58,192 nt of DNA, taken from contig NZ_CAMXWS010000010.1 of NCBI RefSeq assembly GCF_947253065.1, positions 1-58,192 on the forward strand. Direction: 5' to 3'. Origin of the DNA: an uncultured Corynebacterium sp. GTDB taxonomy: Bacteria; Actinomycetota; Actinomycetes; Mycobacteriales; Mycobacteriaceae. Below, piece by piece: positions 1 to 7,576 of the stretch. The notes under the pieces are model-generated. The model ran no database searches. It was not told the origin of the DNA and saw only the letters and a list, made by a program, of their open reading frames with translations. Position numbers and translations under genes: made by a program. The stretch's first letter is position 1. Every line of letters starts with the position of its first letter.

Positions 1-343
1 AAAAGAACGTGATGGTGGGGTTTAGCCGTTTCCCATCTGCATCGACGTACTCAATGCCGCGGTATCCCTCAACGAGAACCTCATGCAAGCGACGGTTCTC
101 CGCGATCGCACTCTGCGATTGAGGCGTAACCACCTCGGCCATCGCCTGGCGGAGGTATTCATCCGGTACCCCGGGATTGAGGTTCCGCAGGGCATTGAGG
201 AGACGACCACGCAACACGATGTCATGCCAGTTCTCTCGTTCCCTGCTACCGGGAGCGAGCTTTCTACCCTCGACTGGCTTCCAGTCGAGCTCACCAAGCA
301 GCTCAAGCACATCGATCTCAAGCATCGCCTCGCTGTAAACCAT
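1..343 (-). CDS. hsdR: Type I restriction enzyme R subunit, N-terminus (partial)
   Basis: This reading frame opens with ATG four bases after the hsdS stop codon and runs off the left edge with no stop. The roughly 114 visible residues resemble the N-terminus of HsdR: a short acidic helix, then a segment with REREN and LRGRL, and the stretch VVTPQSQSAIAENRRLHEVL, which leads into the HSDR_N nuclease region. In the family, HsdR is the ATP-dependent translocase and nuclease of a type I restriction-modification complex with HsdM and HsdS. The helicase and nuclease motifs lie outside the window, so integrity cannot be judged. Assignment rests on the N-terminal pattern and position as last gene of the hsd operon. 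Confidence 0.82.
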   Translation of the reverse strand, partial: MVYSEAMLEIDVLELLGELDWKPVEGRKLAPGSRERENWHDIVLRGRLLNALRNLNPGVPDEYLRQAMAEVVTPQSQSAIAENRRLHEVLVEGYRGIEYVDADGKRLNPTITFF

Positions 344-347
344 GGTC

Positions 348-1466
348 TTACGCCTCGCTCCCCTCACTCGGGACTTGTACCCCGGCTGCTGATGCTTCCT
401 GCTCAGCTTCCCTCACTGAGATCTTCCCATTCATGAGCAGTGGAAGCAGCTCATCGCGGGTTCTAGCGAGGGTGATGTTTTCCTTCTCCAGGACGCTTGC
501 GTTGACCCACAGGGATTCCGCAAGACACAGATCTTCTTCGCGGAATTGGATCGGGATTTGGACATGTGCGTCCAGGTCAGACCTCTTAATATGCCCCATG
601 GTCGTGGCTTTACCGGCTGCGATCATCCTGAAAAACTTCAGCTGCTGTTCAATCACACAATCGAGAAAAGCGAGCGGAAATCCACGGTCTGGGATGACCT
701 TGAAAATGTGCTGATTTACTACCGCTTCATCGTATGGCCAGCGCTTTGTCATGAGCGTTCCAGACCAGGAGAAGAGTAACTCTCCAGTTCTAACAATTTT
801 TGTTTCAGGTACATCCAACTCGTTTCGCACAGTGTTGTTCCCGATACCGCTGTTCATCTCTGCAATGCGCACAACTACTCTGCCCGTACCTGTCGCATTT
901 TTTGTAAAAGCACCGCCGTTAACGAAGGAAGCTAGCGACGACAGAGGCGCAAGCGTGGTGCCATCGGAGAGATTTCGGTCCCAGAGTGCGTTTCGAAGTC
1001 TGTCGATCGCACAAACTCCTTCGACATTCGCGGCGATCTTGTCGTCGAGGGAACGGAGAATCAAGGAAATCGCACGCTGAGTCTCGAGATTGGGGATTCG
1101 GACGGGTAGTGCTTCGGCTTCACCACGATTGAGGCCGGGCACAGCGCTGTCAGTATTCATCTCGGATAAAGGCAAGGTTTGAAGGAAGTAGTAGCCAAAC
1201 CGCAGATCGCATAAATCGGATCCCGTGGTGTAGAAAGCCGTGTCTGTGGGCCAGCAGGGATCAGCGCAATACGTGAGTGAACCCACGGTTCCCTTACGGC
1301 CGATGACAATCGAAGAGCCATCGACGAACGGTTCACAATGTGAATCGACTACTCCTGCAGAAGTGACAACATCAAATTCGCCTGAATGTGACCGCTTCGC
1401 TGCTGGTAGGTTCTTTCCGTATTTGAGAGGGAGTACCTCACCCAGAGTGGTTTCAATCCAAGCCAT
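348..1466 (-). CDS. hsdS: Type I restriction-modification specificity subunit HsdS
   Basis: A 372-residue HsdS protein that selects the DNA target for the HsdM/HsdR complex. Two target recognition regions are visible. The first starts with WIETTLGEVLPLKYGKNLP and ends with the conserved spacer ETQRAISLILRSLDDKIAAN. The second begins near residue 180 (SSLASFVNGGAFTKN) and ends with a helical tail around LARTRDELLPLLMNGKISV. This TRD-helix-TRD-helix plan and the length are normal for the family. The start ATG overlaps the hsdM stop codon in TAATG, so the two are translationally coupled. The last residues (EQEASAAGVQVPSEGSEA) are a loose charged tail. The gene looks intact. Confidence 0.93.
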   Translation of the reverse strand: MAWIETTLGEVLPLKYGKNLPAAKRSHSGEFDVVTSAGVVDSHCEPFVDGSSIVIGRKGTVGSLTYCADPCWPTDTAFYTTGSDLCDLRFGYYFLQTLPLSEMNTDSAVPGLNRGEAEALPVRIPNLETQRAISLILRSLDDKIAANVEGVCAIDRLRNALWDRNLSDGTTLAPLSSLASFVNGGAFTKNATGTGRVVVRIAEMNSGIGNNTVRNELDVPETKIVRTGELLFSWSGTLMTKRWPYDEAVVNQHIFKVIPDRGFPLAFLDCVIEQQLKFFRMIAAGKATTMGHIKRSDLDAHVQIPIQFREEDLCLAESLWVNASVLEKENITLARTRDELLPLLMNGKISVREAEQEASAAGVQVPSEGSEA

Positions 1467-3052
1467 TATGCCAACCTCCCCAGCTGGTCACGGACCACGG
1501 CGTCGAGGCGTGCGGACTCGTCGAGGGCTGCGGTGAGCTCCACGGTGAGGCGTGCGATCTTTTCGTCGATCGGCTCGTCGTCCTCTTCCTCCTCCGCGAA
1601 ACCGACATAGCGGCCCGGCGTGAGCGCGTAATCAGCCTCGCGGATCTCGTCTAGCGAAACGGACTTGCAGTAGCCAGGGACGTCCTCGTACTCGCCCTGA
1701 GCGGACGAGCGGCCACGCCAGGTGCGGAAAGTGTTGGCGATTTTTTGGATGTCTTCATCCGAGAACGCACGCTCAGTGCGATCGATCATGTGGCCGATCT
1801 CGCGGGCGTCGATAAACAGGAACTCCCCGCGACGATCCACGGAGCCCTTGGAACCAGCGCCCTTATCCTTAGCGAAGAACCAGACGCACACCGGGATCTG
1901 CGTGCCCCGGAACAGCTGGGCAGGCAGCGTGACCACACAGGAGACAATGTCGTCCTCAATCATGCTCTTGCGGATCTCGCCCTCACCGGAGGTATTCGAT
2001 GTCATGGTGCCGTTAGCCATCACCACACCTGCTTCACCCTGGAGGCTGAGCTTAGAGATGATGTGCTGCATCCAGCCGAAGTTCGCGTTCTTTTCCGGCG
2101 GCACACCGTAGATCCAACGCTTGTCATCGGTGTTGCGCGCCCAGTCTTTGATGTTGAAGGGTGGGTTGGCGAGGACATAGTCCATCTCCACGCCCGGGTG
2201 GATGTCACGAGCGAAGGTGTCGCCCCAGCGTTCGCCAAGGCCCTGTGAGTTAAGCGCGTGGATAGCCAGGTTCATGCGTGCCATACGCCACGTGCGCTCG
2301 TTGAGCTCTTGGCCATAAACAGCAATCGCAGACGGGTCCTTGTCGTGCGTGTCCAGGAACTTCTCCGCCTGAACAAACATGCCACCGGAACCACAGCATG
2401 GGTCGTAGACGCGACCTTCGGTTGGCTCGAGAATTTCAACAAGCGTGCGAACCACCGAGCGTGGGGTGTAGAACTCGCCACCGCGCTTACCCTCTGCAGA
2501 AGCGAAGCGCGCGAGGAAGTATTCGTATACCTCACCTAGCAGATCGCGGGCGCGCTCCGGGCCTTCTGCAGTGAAGCGAGTGGTGCTGAACAGGTCCACC
2601 AGCTCGCCGAGGCGGCGCTGATCCACGCTATCGCTGTTGTAATTGTGCGGCAGCGTGCCCTCGAGAGAAGGGTTGTCGGACATGAGGGCCTCCGCGGCCT
2701 CGTCGATGAGCTTGCCGATGGACTTGAACTCACCGCCGGCGTCCTCCGTTTTTCCCTTGGAGTGGCGCTGCAGGTAATCCCAACGGGCCTCCTTAGCTAC
2801 CCAGAAAACGTTCTTCTCCAGGTAAGCGTCGCGGTCCTCGAGCTCCTCCGCGATCTCCTCCGTGGTGGCGCCTTCCTCCTCCAGCGCCGCCATGAGTTCG
2901 AGACGGCGAGCGTCGAAAGCATCGGTCACATACTTGAGGAACACTAGGCCGAGAACGATGTCCTTGTACTGGGACGCGTCCATGGAGCCGCGCAGCTTGT
3001 CGGCCGCTTTCCAGAGGGTGTCCTGGAATTCTTTGATTGGGGTGGCAGTCAT
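1466..3052 (-). CDS. hsdM: Type I restriction-modification DNA methyltransferase HsdM
   Basis: A 528-residue N6-adenine DNA methyltransferase. The start chosen is the ATG of MTATPIKEFQDTLWKAADKL, a typical HsdM N-terminus; an in-frame extension to 3214 lies inside the upstream gene and is not convincing. The N-terminal helical domain is followed by the SAM-binding motif VYDPCCGSGGMF (about residues 213-224) and the catalytic motif ANPPFNIKDW (about 292-301). Both are canonical, unlike those of the neighbouring methyltransferase-like gene. Only 10 bases separate it from that gene, and its stop overlaps the hsdS start. It should modify host DNA and, with HsdS and HsdR, restrict unmodified DNA. 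Confidence 0.95.
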   Translation of the reverse strand: MTATPIKEFQDTLWKAADKLRGSMDASQYKDIVLGLVFLKYVTDAFDARRLELMAALEEEGATTEEIAEELEDRDAYLEKNVFWVAKEARWDYLQRHSKGKTEDAGGEFKSIGKLIDEAAEALMSDNPSLEGTLPHNYNSDSVDQRRLGELVDLFSTTRFTAEGPERARDLLGEVYEYFLARFASAEGKRGGEFYTPRSVVRTLVEILEPTEGRVYDPCCGSGGMFVQAEKFLDTHDKDPSAIAVYGQELNERTWRMARMNLAIHALNSQGLGERWGDTFARDIHPGVEMDYVLANPPFNIKDWARNTDDKRWIYGVPPEKNANFGWMQHIISKLSLQGEAGVVMANGTMTSNTSGEGEIRKSMIEDDIVSCVVTLPAQLFRGTQIPVCVWFFAKDKGAGSKGSVDRRGEFLFIDAREIGHMIDRTERAFSDEDIQKIANTFRTWRGRSSAQGEYEDVPGYCKSVSLDEIREADYALTPGRYVGFAEEEEDDEPIDEKIARLTVELTAALDESARLDAVVRDQLGRLA

Positions 3053-3062
3053 ATCTGGGAGC

Positions 3063-4982
3063 CTACTTTCCTGCAAAGACAAGGTTGAGCAAAGCATCGC
3101 TCGCTTGTTCGGCTTCGTGCTCAAGCTGACGGGCAGCCGTCCGTGCATTATTGAGTGAACGGTGAGCTTCAGCGATAAATGAGCGTTGCTCGCGGTCGAG
3201 TTCTGGGATCGCAATTCGAGCTAGTGGATGGCGCTTCGCGATCATGCCTTGGGTGCTGATGTTCGTTGGTGCATTGAGGCACGCGGCGATGAAGTACGGG
3301 TCGTATTCATCTGAGGTGGGACGCAGGGCGATGAGAGCATCGGATGCGACCCATTTCTTATCGTCTTCCTCATGGACCCACGCGGGCAATTCGCCGATGC
3401 GTGGCATGAGGATATCGCCGGGGCGGAGAACATCAGTATCGTTGTATTCATCAACGAAAGCTGGACCTGCGCTTCGGTTAGGGCGAGCAAGGTACACATC
3501 GCCACTTTCAAGTTCGTTGTCTGCACGGTAGCGCCCATTGATGCGCTTGAAGTGCCCGTCCTTGATGAGGTCAGCGAGCATGGTGGAGGACGTAGCCGTT
3601 GGGACGGTGCTTGCGGTGATGCGAGGGGTGCGCATGTGTGAAAGATCCTTCGTAGTTGTATTGAGTGAATGAAGCGCTGCGTCGAAAGCAACTGCTGCTT
3701 CATGAGGGTTGCTGGATTCGGTGAGATAGATGGATGGGGAGAGCGAGCCGTCATTGGTAACCACATCCGCCAAGGTGACTGCCTTGTACATCACGTCGGT
3801 GGTTTCGTGTCTGCGGGCTGCATTCAGCCATTCACCGATCCGAGATGGAACCGAATCGGGTGACTGGTTCGAAGCGTCGATGAGCAGTGGCTCCGCAGCA
3901 CCTCCTGCGCGCAAAACCCACAGCGCGACAGGAATGCGAGTAGCTGAGAGCACTCCACGCGGAAGCTCAACGAGGGCTTCGATCTGGCCTTGTGCGATGA
4001 GGCGCTGACGCTGCTCTTTAAATCCGCCCTGGTAAGTCGGTCTCATGCTGGTGATTAAGTACGCCCGACCTTTTTCGGTCAGATGCTGAGCCGCGTACAG
4101 AATGAATAGCTCTTCGCTGCCCAATCCTCTCAGGGGATATTCGGGATTATTCCGCTGCATTTGCTCCAGATCGCTCCTGCGGAAACGCATGGCTAGCGGA
4201 GGTTCACAAACCACGATGTCAGCTCGCACATCCGGAAACTGATCGGACATGAGAGAGTCTGCTGTTTCAATAGTTGCCTCGTTCCCAGTGAGATACGTGA
4301 GCAACCGCGCAAGGCTCGCAGTGGAAGGATTTATCTCAGTGCCCAGTAGTTGAGCCTTTGGGAAATGACTGCCGACACCAAGAAGCGTTCCGGCAATGCC
4401 ACAAGCTGGGTCCAACACGGTTTCTGCGTTCTCGTGCGTACTGGAGGCTGCCGCCACGATAGCGGCGCTCGATAAGGATGCTTCCGTTCCGTACTGGCTG
4501 CGATCTCCACGTGAACCGATGCCGAGGAATCGGTCCACTACCAGTTGAGCAGCTTCACCGTGATTGTCCACGTGCAGTTTGGGGATGGCTCGCTGGACTT
4601 CATCGAGTTTTTCAGTGCTGATCCGTGAACTGAGCACATCGAATTCAGCTGATGGTTTGAAAGCGGGATCTTTGTCGATTGCCAGCAGTGTCAGCATGAT
4701 CAGCGGAATGTCATCGATCGCTATCTCATTTCGCAACAGATTCGCGGCTGCCCAGAGGCTTGTGAGCTGCAAATGTTTTTCAGCATCCTCCGGGAGGAAC
4801 TCGTTGGCCTTGAGCCACGAAACAACGTCAGCTGCTTCGAACAATGGTTTGTTCGGAGCGGACGTTTCCAGTGGCGTAGGAAAGTCGCTGTACCGCTTGC
4901 GCCAGTTGCTGACAGCAGGCCGCGATACCTGTGCGAGCTCAGCGATGTCTTTGAGAGTGAGGTGTCCGGTGGTTACAACCAT
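3063..4982 (-). CDS. Methyltransferase-like/S-like fusion with degenerate catalytic motif
   Basis: A 639-residue protein with three parts. Residues 1-60 form a helix-turn-helix (TLKDIAELAQVSRPAVSNWR). Residues about 75-420 are an N-6 DNA methylase fold with an intact SAM-type loop DPACGIAGTL (191-200). Residues about 460-639 resemble one half of an HsdS subunit (ARPNRSAGPAFVDEYNDTDV, then a coiled-coil-like end). The catalytic NPPF/NPPY motif is replaced by EPPL (260-263), so adenine methylation by the usual mechanism is doubtful. Its ATG directly abuts the stop of the NYN nuclease gene (TAAATG) and it precedes hsdM by 10 bases. It could be a regulatory or target-recognition partner of the nuclease. 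Function is inferred, not known. Confidence 0.75.
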   Translation of the reverse strand: MVVTTGHLTLKDIAELAQVSRPAVSNWRKRYSDFPTPLETSAPNKPLFEAADVVSWLKANEFLPEDAEKHLQLTSLWAAANLLRNEIAIDDIPLIMLTLLAIDKDPAFKPSAEFDVLSSRISTEKLDEVQRAIPKLHVDNHGEAAQLVVDRFLGIGSRGDRSQYGTEASLSSAAIVAAASSTHENAETVLDPACGIAGTLLGVGSHFPKAQLLGTEINPSTASLARLLTYLTGNEATIETADSLMSDQFPDVRADIVVCEPPLAMRFRRSDLEQMQRNNPEYPLRGLGSEELFILYAAQHLTEKGRAYLITSMRPTYQGGFKEQRQRLIAQGQIEALVELPRGVLSATRIPVALWVLRAGGAAEPLLIDASNQSPDSVPSRIGEWLNAARRHETTDVMYKAVTLADVVTNDGSLSPSIYLTESSNPHEAAVAFDAALHSLNTTTKDLSHMRTPRITASTVPTATSSTMLADLIKDGHFKRINGRYRADNELESGDVYLARPNRSAGPAFVDEYNDTDVLRPGDILMPRIGELPAWVHEEDDKKWVASDALIALRPTSDEYDPYFIAACLNAPTNISTQGMIAKRHPLARIAIPELDREQRSFIAEAHRSLNNARTAARQLEHEAEQASDALLNLVFAGK

Positions 4983-5537
4983 TTACGCAGTTTCCTTGGT
5001 GTACGAGTGGAGCTGAATGATGTTGGTATTTGTAGAAGGGGAGCCCTGCTGCTCAGCAGCGCTTTGCGAGTAGCCGTCCTCCGCTAAGTAAACCTCAGCG
5101 GCAGCCATTCGCAGGCGCTCTGACAAGGTGAATCCGTGGGAATACACCTTGGTTGGCACTCCAAGCGCGGCCGCGCGTGCAACTGGGCCGGAGAAGATTC
5201 CATCTCCTGAGACAAGTGCAATCTCATCAAATTGGCCAAGGTTCATACGCTCAATCTCTTCGATGAGTCGAAGATCTGCGCCATCTGGGCCCAATCCCAT
5301 AAGCAAGCGGGGGCCTTTCCAACCTGCATACACATTAAGGATGCCACTCTTGTCGGATGCGATGACGATGATTTCTCCTTCCTGGATGTTCAGCCAGGAA
5401 GTGAGCATCCTCTTGCACCATTTCGCTTCAGCGGGGCGCTGAATTGGGCTGCAGTTGAAATTCTCGATGTCAACGAGGATGAGACGTCGAGAGGGGCGGC
5501 TGTCCTGCTGGGGAGCGACAGTTTGGAGTGCGGTCAT
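4983..5537 (-). CDS. NYN-domain (PIN-like) ribonuclease, first gene of the hsd operon
   Basis: A 184-residue NYN domain protein. The start is set at the ATG of MTALQTVAPQ because GAAAGG lies about 10 bases upstream and the predicted promoter leaves little room for the longer GTG start at 5576. Acidic residues expected for a metal-dependent PIN-like nuclease are present: LVDIENF (21-27), GADLRLIEE (87-95) and SGDGIF (110-115), followed by LGVPTKVYSH, the usual end of the fold. The C-terminal 45 residues are low complexity. The stop codon abuts the start of the methyltransferase-like gene, so both are probably one operon with hsdMSR. NYN proteins generally cut RNA; the target here is unknown. 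Confidence 0.82.
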   Translation of the reverse strand: MTALQTVAPQQDSRPSRRLILVDIENFNCSPIQRPAEAKWCKRMLTSWLNIQEGEIIVIASDKSGILNVYAGWKGPRLLMGLGPDGADLRLIEEIERMNLGQFDEIALVSGDGIFSGPVARAAALGVPTKVYSHGFTLSERLRMAAAEVYLAEDGYSQSAAEQQGSPSTNTNIIQLHSYTKETA

Positions 5538-5566
5538 TGTTCGTGAGCCTTTCGCTGATCTTGCAT

Positions 5567-5699
5567 CTACGTTCACAAGGTTAACCTACGTTCACAAGCC
5601 TGTCAACTAGATGTATATTCACAAAACAAAAAACCAGCTAAATGCGCTAATGTTCCCTCGGCGCCTGGAAGAGTATCTACGTTCACACGGTTTGTGAAT
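5567..5699. repeat. Four TACGTTCACA-type direct repeats upstream of the NYN gene
   Basis: CTACGTTCACAAG occurs exactly at 5567-5579 and 5586-5598. GTATATTCACAAA at 5613-5625 and CTACGTTCACACG at 5677-5689 are variants. The last copy also forms an imperfect inverted repeat, TTCACACGGTTTGTGAA (5682-5698). The first two copies are 19 bases apart and overlie the predicted promoter. They look like operator sites for the NYN-hsd operon. The helix-turn-helix at the start of the second gene is a candidate binder, but that is only inference. Confidence 0.6.
5578..5606 (-). promoter_or_regulatory. Predicted promoter of the NYN-hsd operon
   Basis: Reading the minus strand, TTGACA (5606-5601) is followed after 17 bases by TAACCT (5583-5578). 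The first box is a perfect -35; the -10 is weaker. Transcription would start near 5571, giving a leader of about 35 bases to the ATG at 5537. Copies of the TTCACA-type repeat lie between the boxes and just downstream of the -10, a typical repressor position. This is a sequence prediction only. Confidence 0.5.
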
Positions 5700-5749
5700 G
5701 GGCCTTCATTCGAATCATCTGATGCTCTGTTGGCAGAAGGATGTTGAGA

Positions 5750-6319
5750 TTAACGCCTCTTCCCCATACCGGGCAGGCCACCACGGAAACCGCGCATGCG
5801 CTCATGCGGTTCGAAACCGTCGTCACTCTGGCCGAAGCTGTCATGAGCGTAGAGCGCGTATGAATCTGAGAGACGGGCTTCGCGGCGTCGTTCAGCAGCT
5901 TCTTCTCGGCGCCGTTCGCGAGCTTCGGCGCGCTTAATGGCTGCACGCTTCTCCGAATCTTTCTTCGCTTGTTCTTGTTTATAGTGGTAGCGGCGAGTTT
6001 CGGGATCGCGGATCTTGTACTTCTCGACGTTCGCCAGAATTCTCTTCTTTCTCGCCCGCTCTTCGTCGGTAAGCACAGAATCCGGAGCTTTCAAGAGGGC
6101 CAAGCGGTTGTCGCGCTTTTTGCGTTTCGGTGGCACCCAAGGGTTGAAGATGAACTCTCTATTGCTTTCTAAGCAGAGATGGCCACGGTTGACATCATTG
6201 TGCTTCGGGAGAAGATTCGAAGACAGATCAGGTGATACCACTGTCTTGCATGACGGACACTTCACAGTACCGTCTTTGCGTAGCTGCAGTTTCCCTGTCG
6301 AAGGGGAAGTAGAACCCAT
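5750..6319 (-). CDS. Hypothetical zinc-ribbon-like protein with charged helical tail
   Basis: I do not recognise this 189-residue protein. The N-terminus has a possible zinc site: C21 and C24 (KCPSCKTVV) with H40, H47 and C49 (KHNDVNRGHLC). A basic linker (PPKRKKRDNRLALLK) follows, then a long Arg/Glu/Lys/Ala-rich region (about residues 80-150) likely to be a helix or coiled coil. It ends with a Gly/Arg-rich tail (GFRGGLPGMGKRR). It is basic and could bind nucleic acid. It is encoded on the same strand as the restriction operon but separated by about 210 bases holding the repeat array and promoter. AGGAGA just upstream of ATG 6319 supports the start. Confidence 0.6.
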   Translation of the reverse strand: MGSTSPSTGKLQLRKDGTVKCPSCKTVVSPDLSSNLLPKHNDVNRGHLCLESNREFIFNPWVPPKRKKRDNRLALLKAPDSVLTDEERARKKRILANVEKYKIRDPETRRYHYKQEQAKKDSEKRAAIKRAEARERRREEAAERRREARLSDSYALYAHDSFGQSDDGFEPHERMRGFRGGLPGMGKRR

Positions 6320-6441
6320 GGTCTCCTCCAGGCTCGTGCTCTATGCGTTGATTAGAACATAAGCGCTTGGAGGGAAAACGTCATGCGTTTGGTGTTTTCG
6401 GTTGGGGGCGAAGGTCGTATGATCATCAACGTCCAAGTTCT

Positions 6442-6476
6442 TTACTATCTCTTACTATTTTTACTATTTTTACTAT
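6442..6476 (+). repeat. Four TTACTAT repeats spaced 9-10 bases
   Basis: TTACTAT begins at 6442, 6452, 6461 and 6470, forming a T-rich array with roughly helical spacing. It lies in the 260-base gap between the zinc-ribbon-like gene (leftward) and the broken EamA transporter (rightward). It could be an operator array or a slippage-prone tract. No other feature is evident in this gap. Confidence 0.5.
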
Positions 6477-6581
6477 TTCGACGCGATGGGCCTTCTGGCG
6501 AAATGCCCCGTCTTCCTCGCATGCACTACTCTTTCCCGGGTGTCGCGCGAAAGTAGCCAAACTCGATTGACCCGGCAAGGC

Positions 6582-7444
6582 ATGAATACGTTCCTTGCCT
6601 TGCCGGCGGCCCCGGTTCTTATGGTGCTCATCGGGTCGCTGGGCACACAGGCCGCCGCCGTGATAGTCACGGACATGCTGGCCACCGTCGGCGCGCCGGG
6701 GGTGTCGGGTCTGCGCATGGCTGCTGCGGCGGTGATCATGGTCGCGCTGTTCCGGCCGAAGCTCACCGGCATGACGCGCGCCCGCGCGATCAACATCGTG
6801 GTCTACGGCGTGGCCATGGGCATGATGAGCATGATGGTCTACGCCGCCATCGCGCGCCTGCCACAGGGTGTCGCCGTCACTATCGACTTCCTTGGCCCTG
6901 CGTCGTGTCGTTTCTCGGCCTGAAAATGTGGCGCTCCCGCCTGTGGGCCATCGGCGCATTCATCGGCGTCGCCCTTATCGCGCAGCCATCAAATGACCTG
7001 GACATCATAGGTATCGGCTTTGCTGTCACCGGTGCAGTCTTCTTCGGTGCCTACACACTCTTTGCTGAACGCATGGGCGGCAGCGAAAGCGGTGGCCTGC
7101 CGGATCTCGCCTTGTCGGTGGTCGTCGCCGCGCTCATTCTCATGCCATTTTCAATCCCCGCAGTGCCGCTTATTAGCAGCCCAATGTGGGTCACCCTCAT
7201 CATTTCCGGCTTCATCGGCGCCGTGATTCCCTACGTCATGGACACGATCGCGGCGGGGATTGTGTCGGCGGCAGTCGTCGGCACGCTCTTTGCCCTTGAT
7301 CCCGTGATCGGTGCGATTCTGGGCTGGGCCTTCTCCGGCGACGAGCTGACTGCTTCCATGGTCGCGGGCATCGTCCTCATTGCGGTTGCCGGCGCCATCA
7401 TCACGTGGCGTGGGGCTCAGGAGTCGCCGAACATCGGGGAGTAA
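6582..7444 (+). pseudogene. EamA/RhtA-family transporter, frameshifted
   Basis: Two overlapping frames together make one drug/metabolite transporter of the EamA (RhtA-like) type. The first gives MNTFLALPAAPVLMVLIGSL through TIDFLGPA and stops at 6923. The second continues SFLGLKMWRSRLWAIGAFIG to IITWRGAQESPNIGE. The join is at about 6898-6905. Restoring one base after GC at 6900-6901 would read GPAVVSFLGLKMW, matching the usual continuous helix, so a single-base deletion is the simplest explanation. RhtA-like proteins export threonine, homoserine or other metabolites. The start chosen has GGCAAGG upstream; an earlier ATG at 6486 gives sequence unlike the family. A sequencing error cannot be excluded. 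Confidence 0.8.
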
Positions 7445-7445
7445 T

Positions 7446-7559
7446 AAACAACTCGAAACAACTATGCCTGCCTGCATAAATGTGCTGTTTTCGGTGTGTT
7501 TTTCGAGGAGTTGTTTGCCTAGTTGTTGCAGAGTTGTTTGAAACAACTCCTAAACAACT
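7446..7559. repeat. AACAACT repeat cluster upstream of the AlbA_2 gene
   Basis: AAACAACT occurs at 7446, 7456, 7541 and 7552; its complement AGTTGTT(T) occurs at 7509, 7521 and 7532. The 17-base palindrome AGTTGTTTGAAACAACT spans 7532-7548. The stretch 7456-7516 is about 85 percent identical by eye to 9330-9391 on the far side of the gene. Position just before the ATG at 7577 fits operator sites for autoregulation. Confidence 0.75.
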
Positions 7560-7576
7560 ATTGCTAAACTGGACGC

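Noticed and set aside
4983..5576. Longer NYN protein starting at GTG 5576 (VNVDARSAKGSR)
   Set aside because: The start would coincide with the predicted transcription start and a repeat copy, while ATG 5537 has GAAAGG upstream. The shorter form was preferred.
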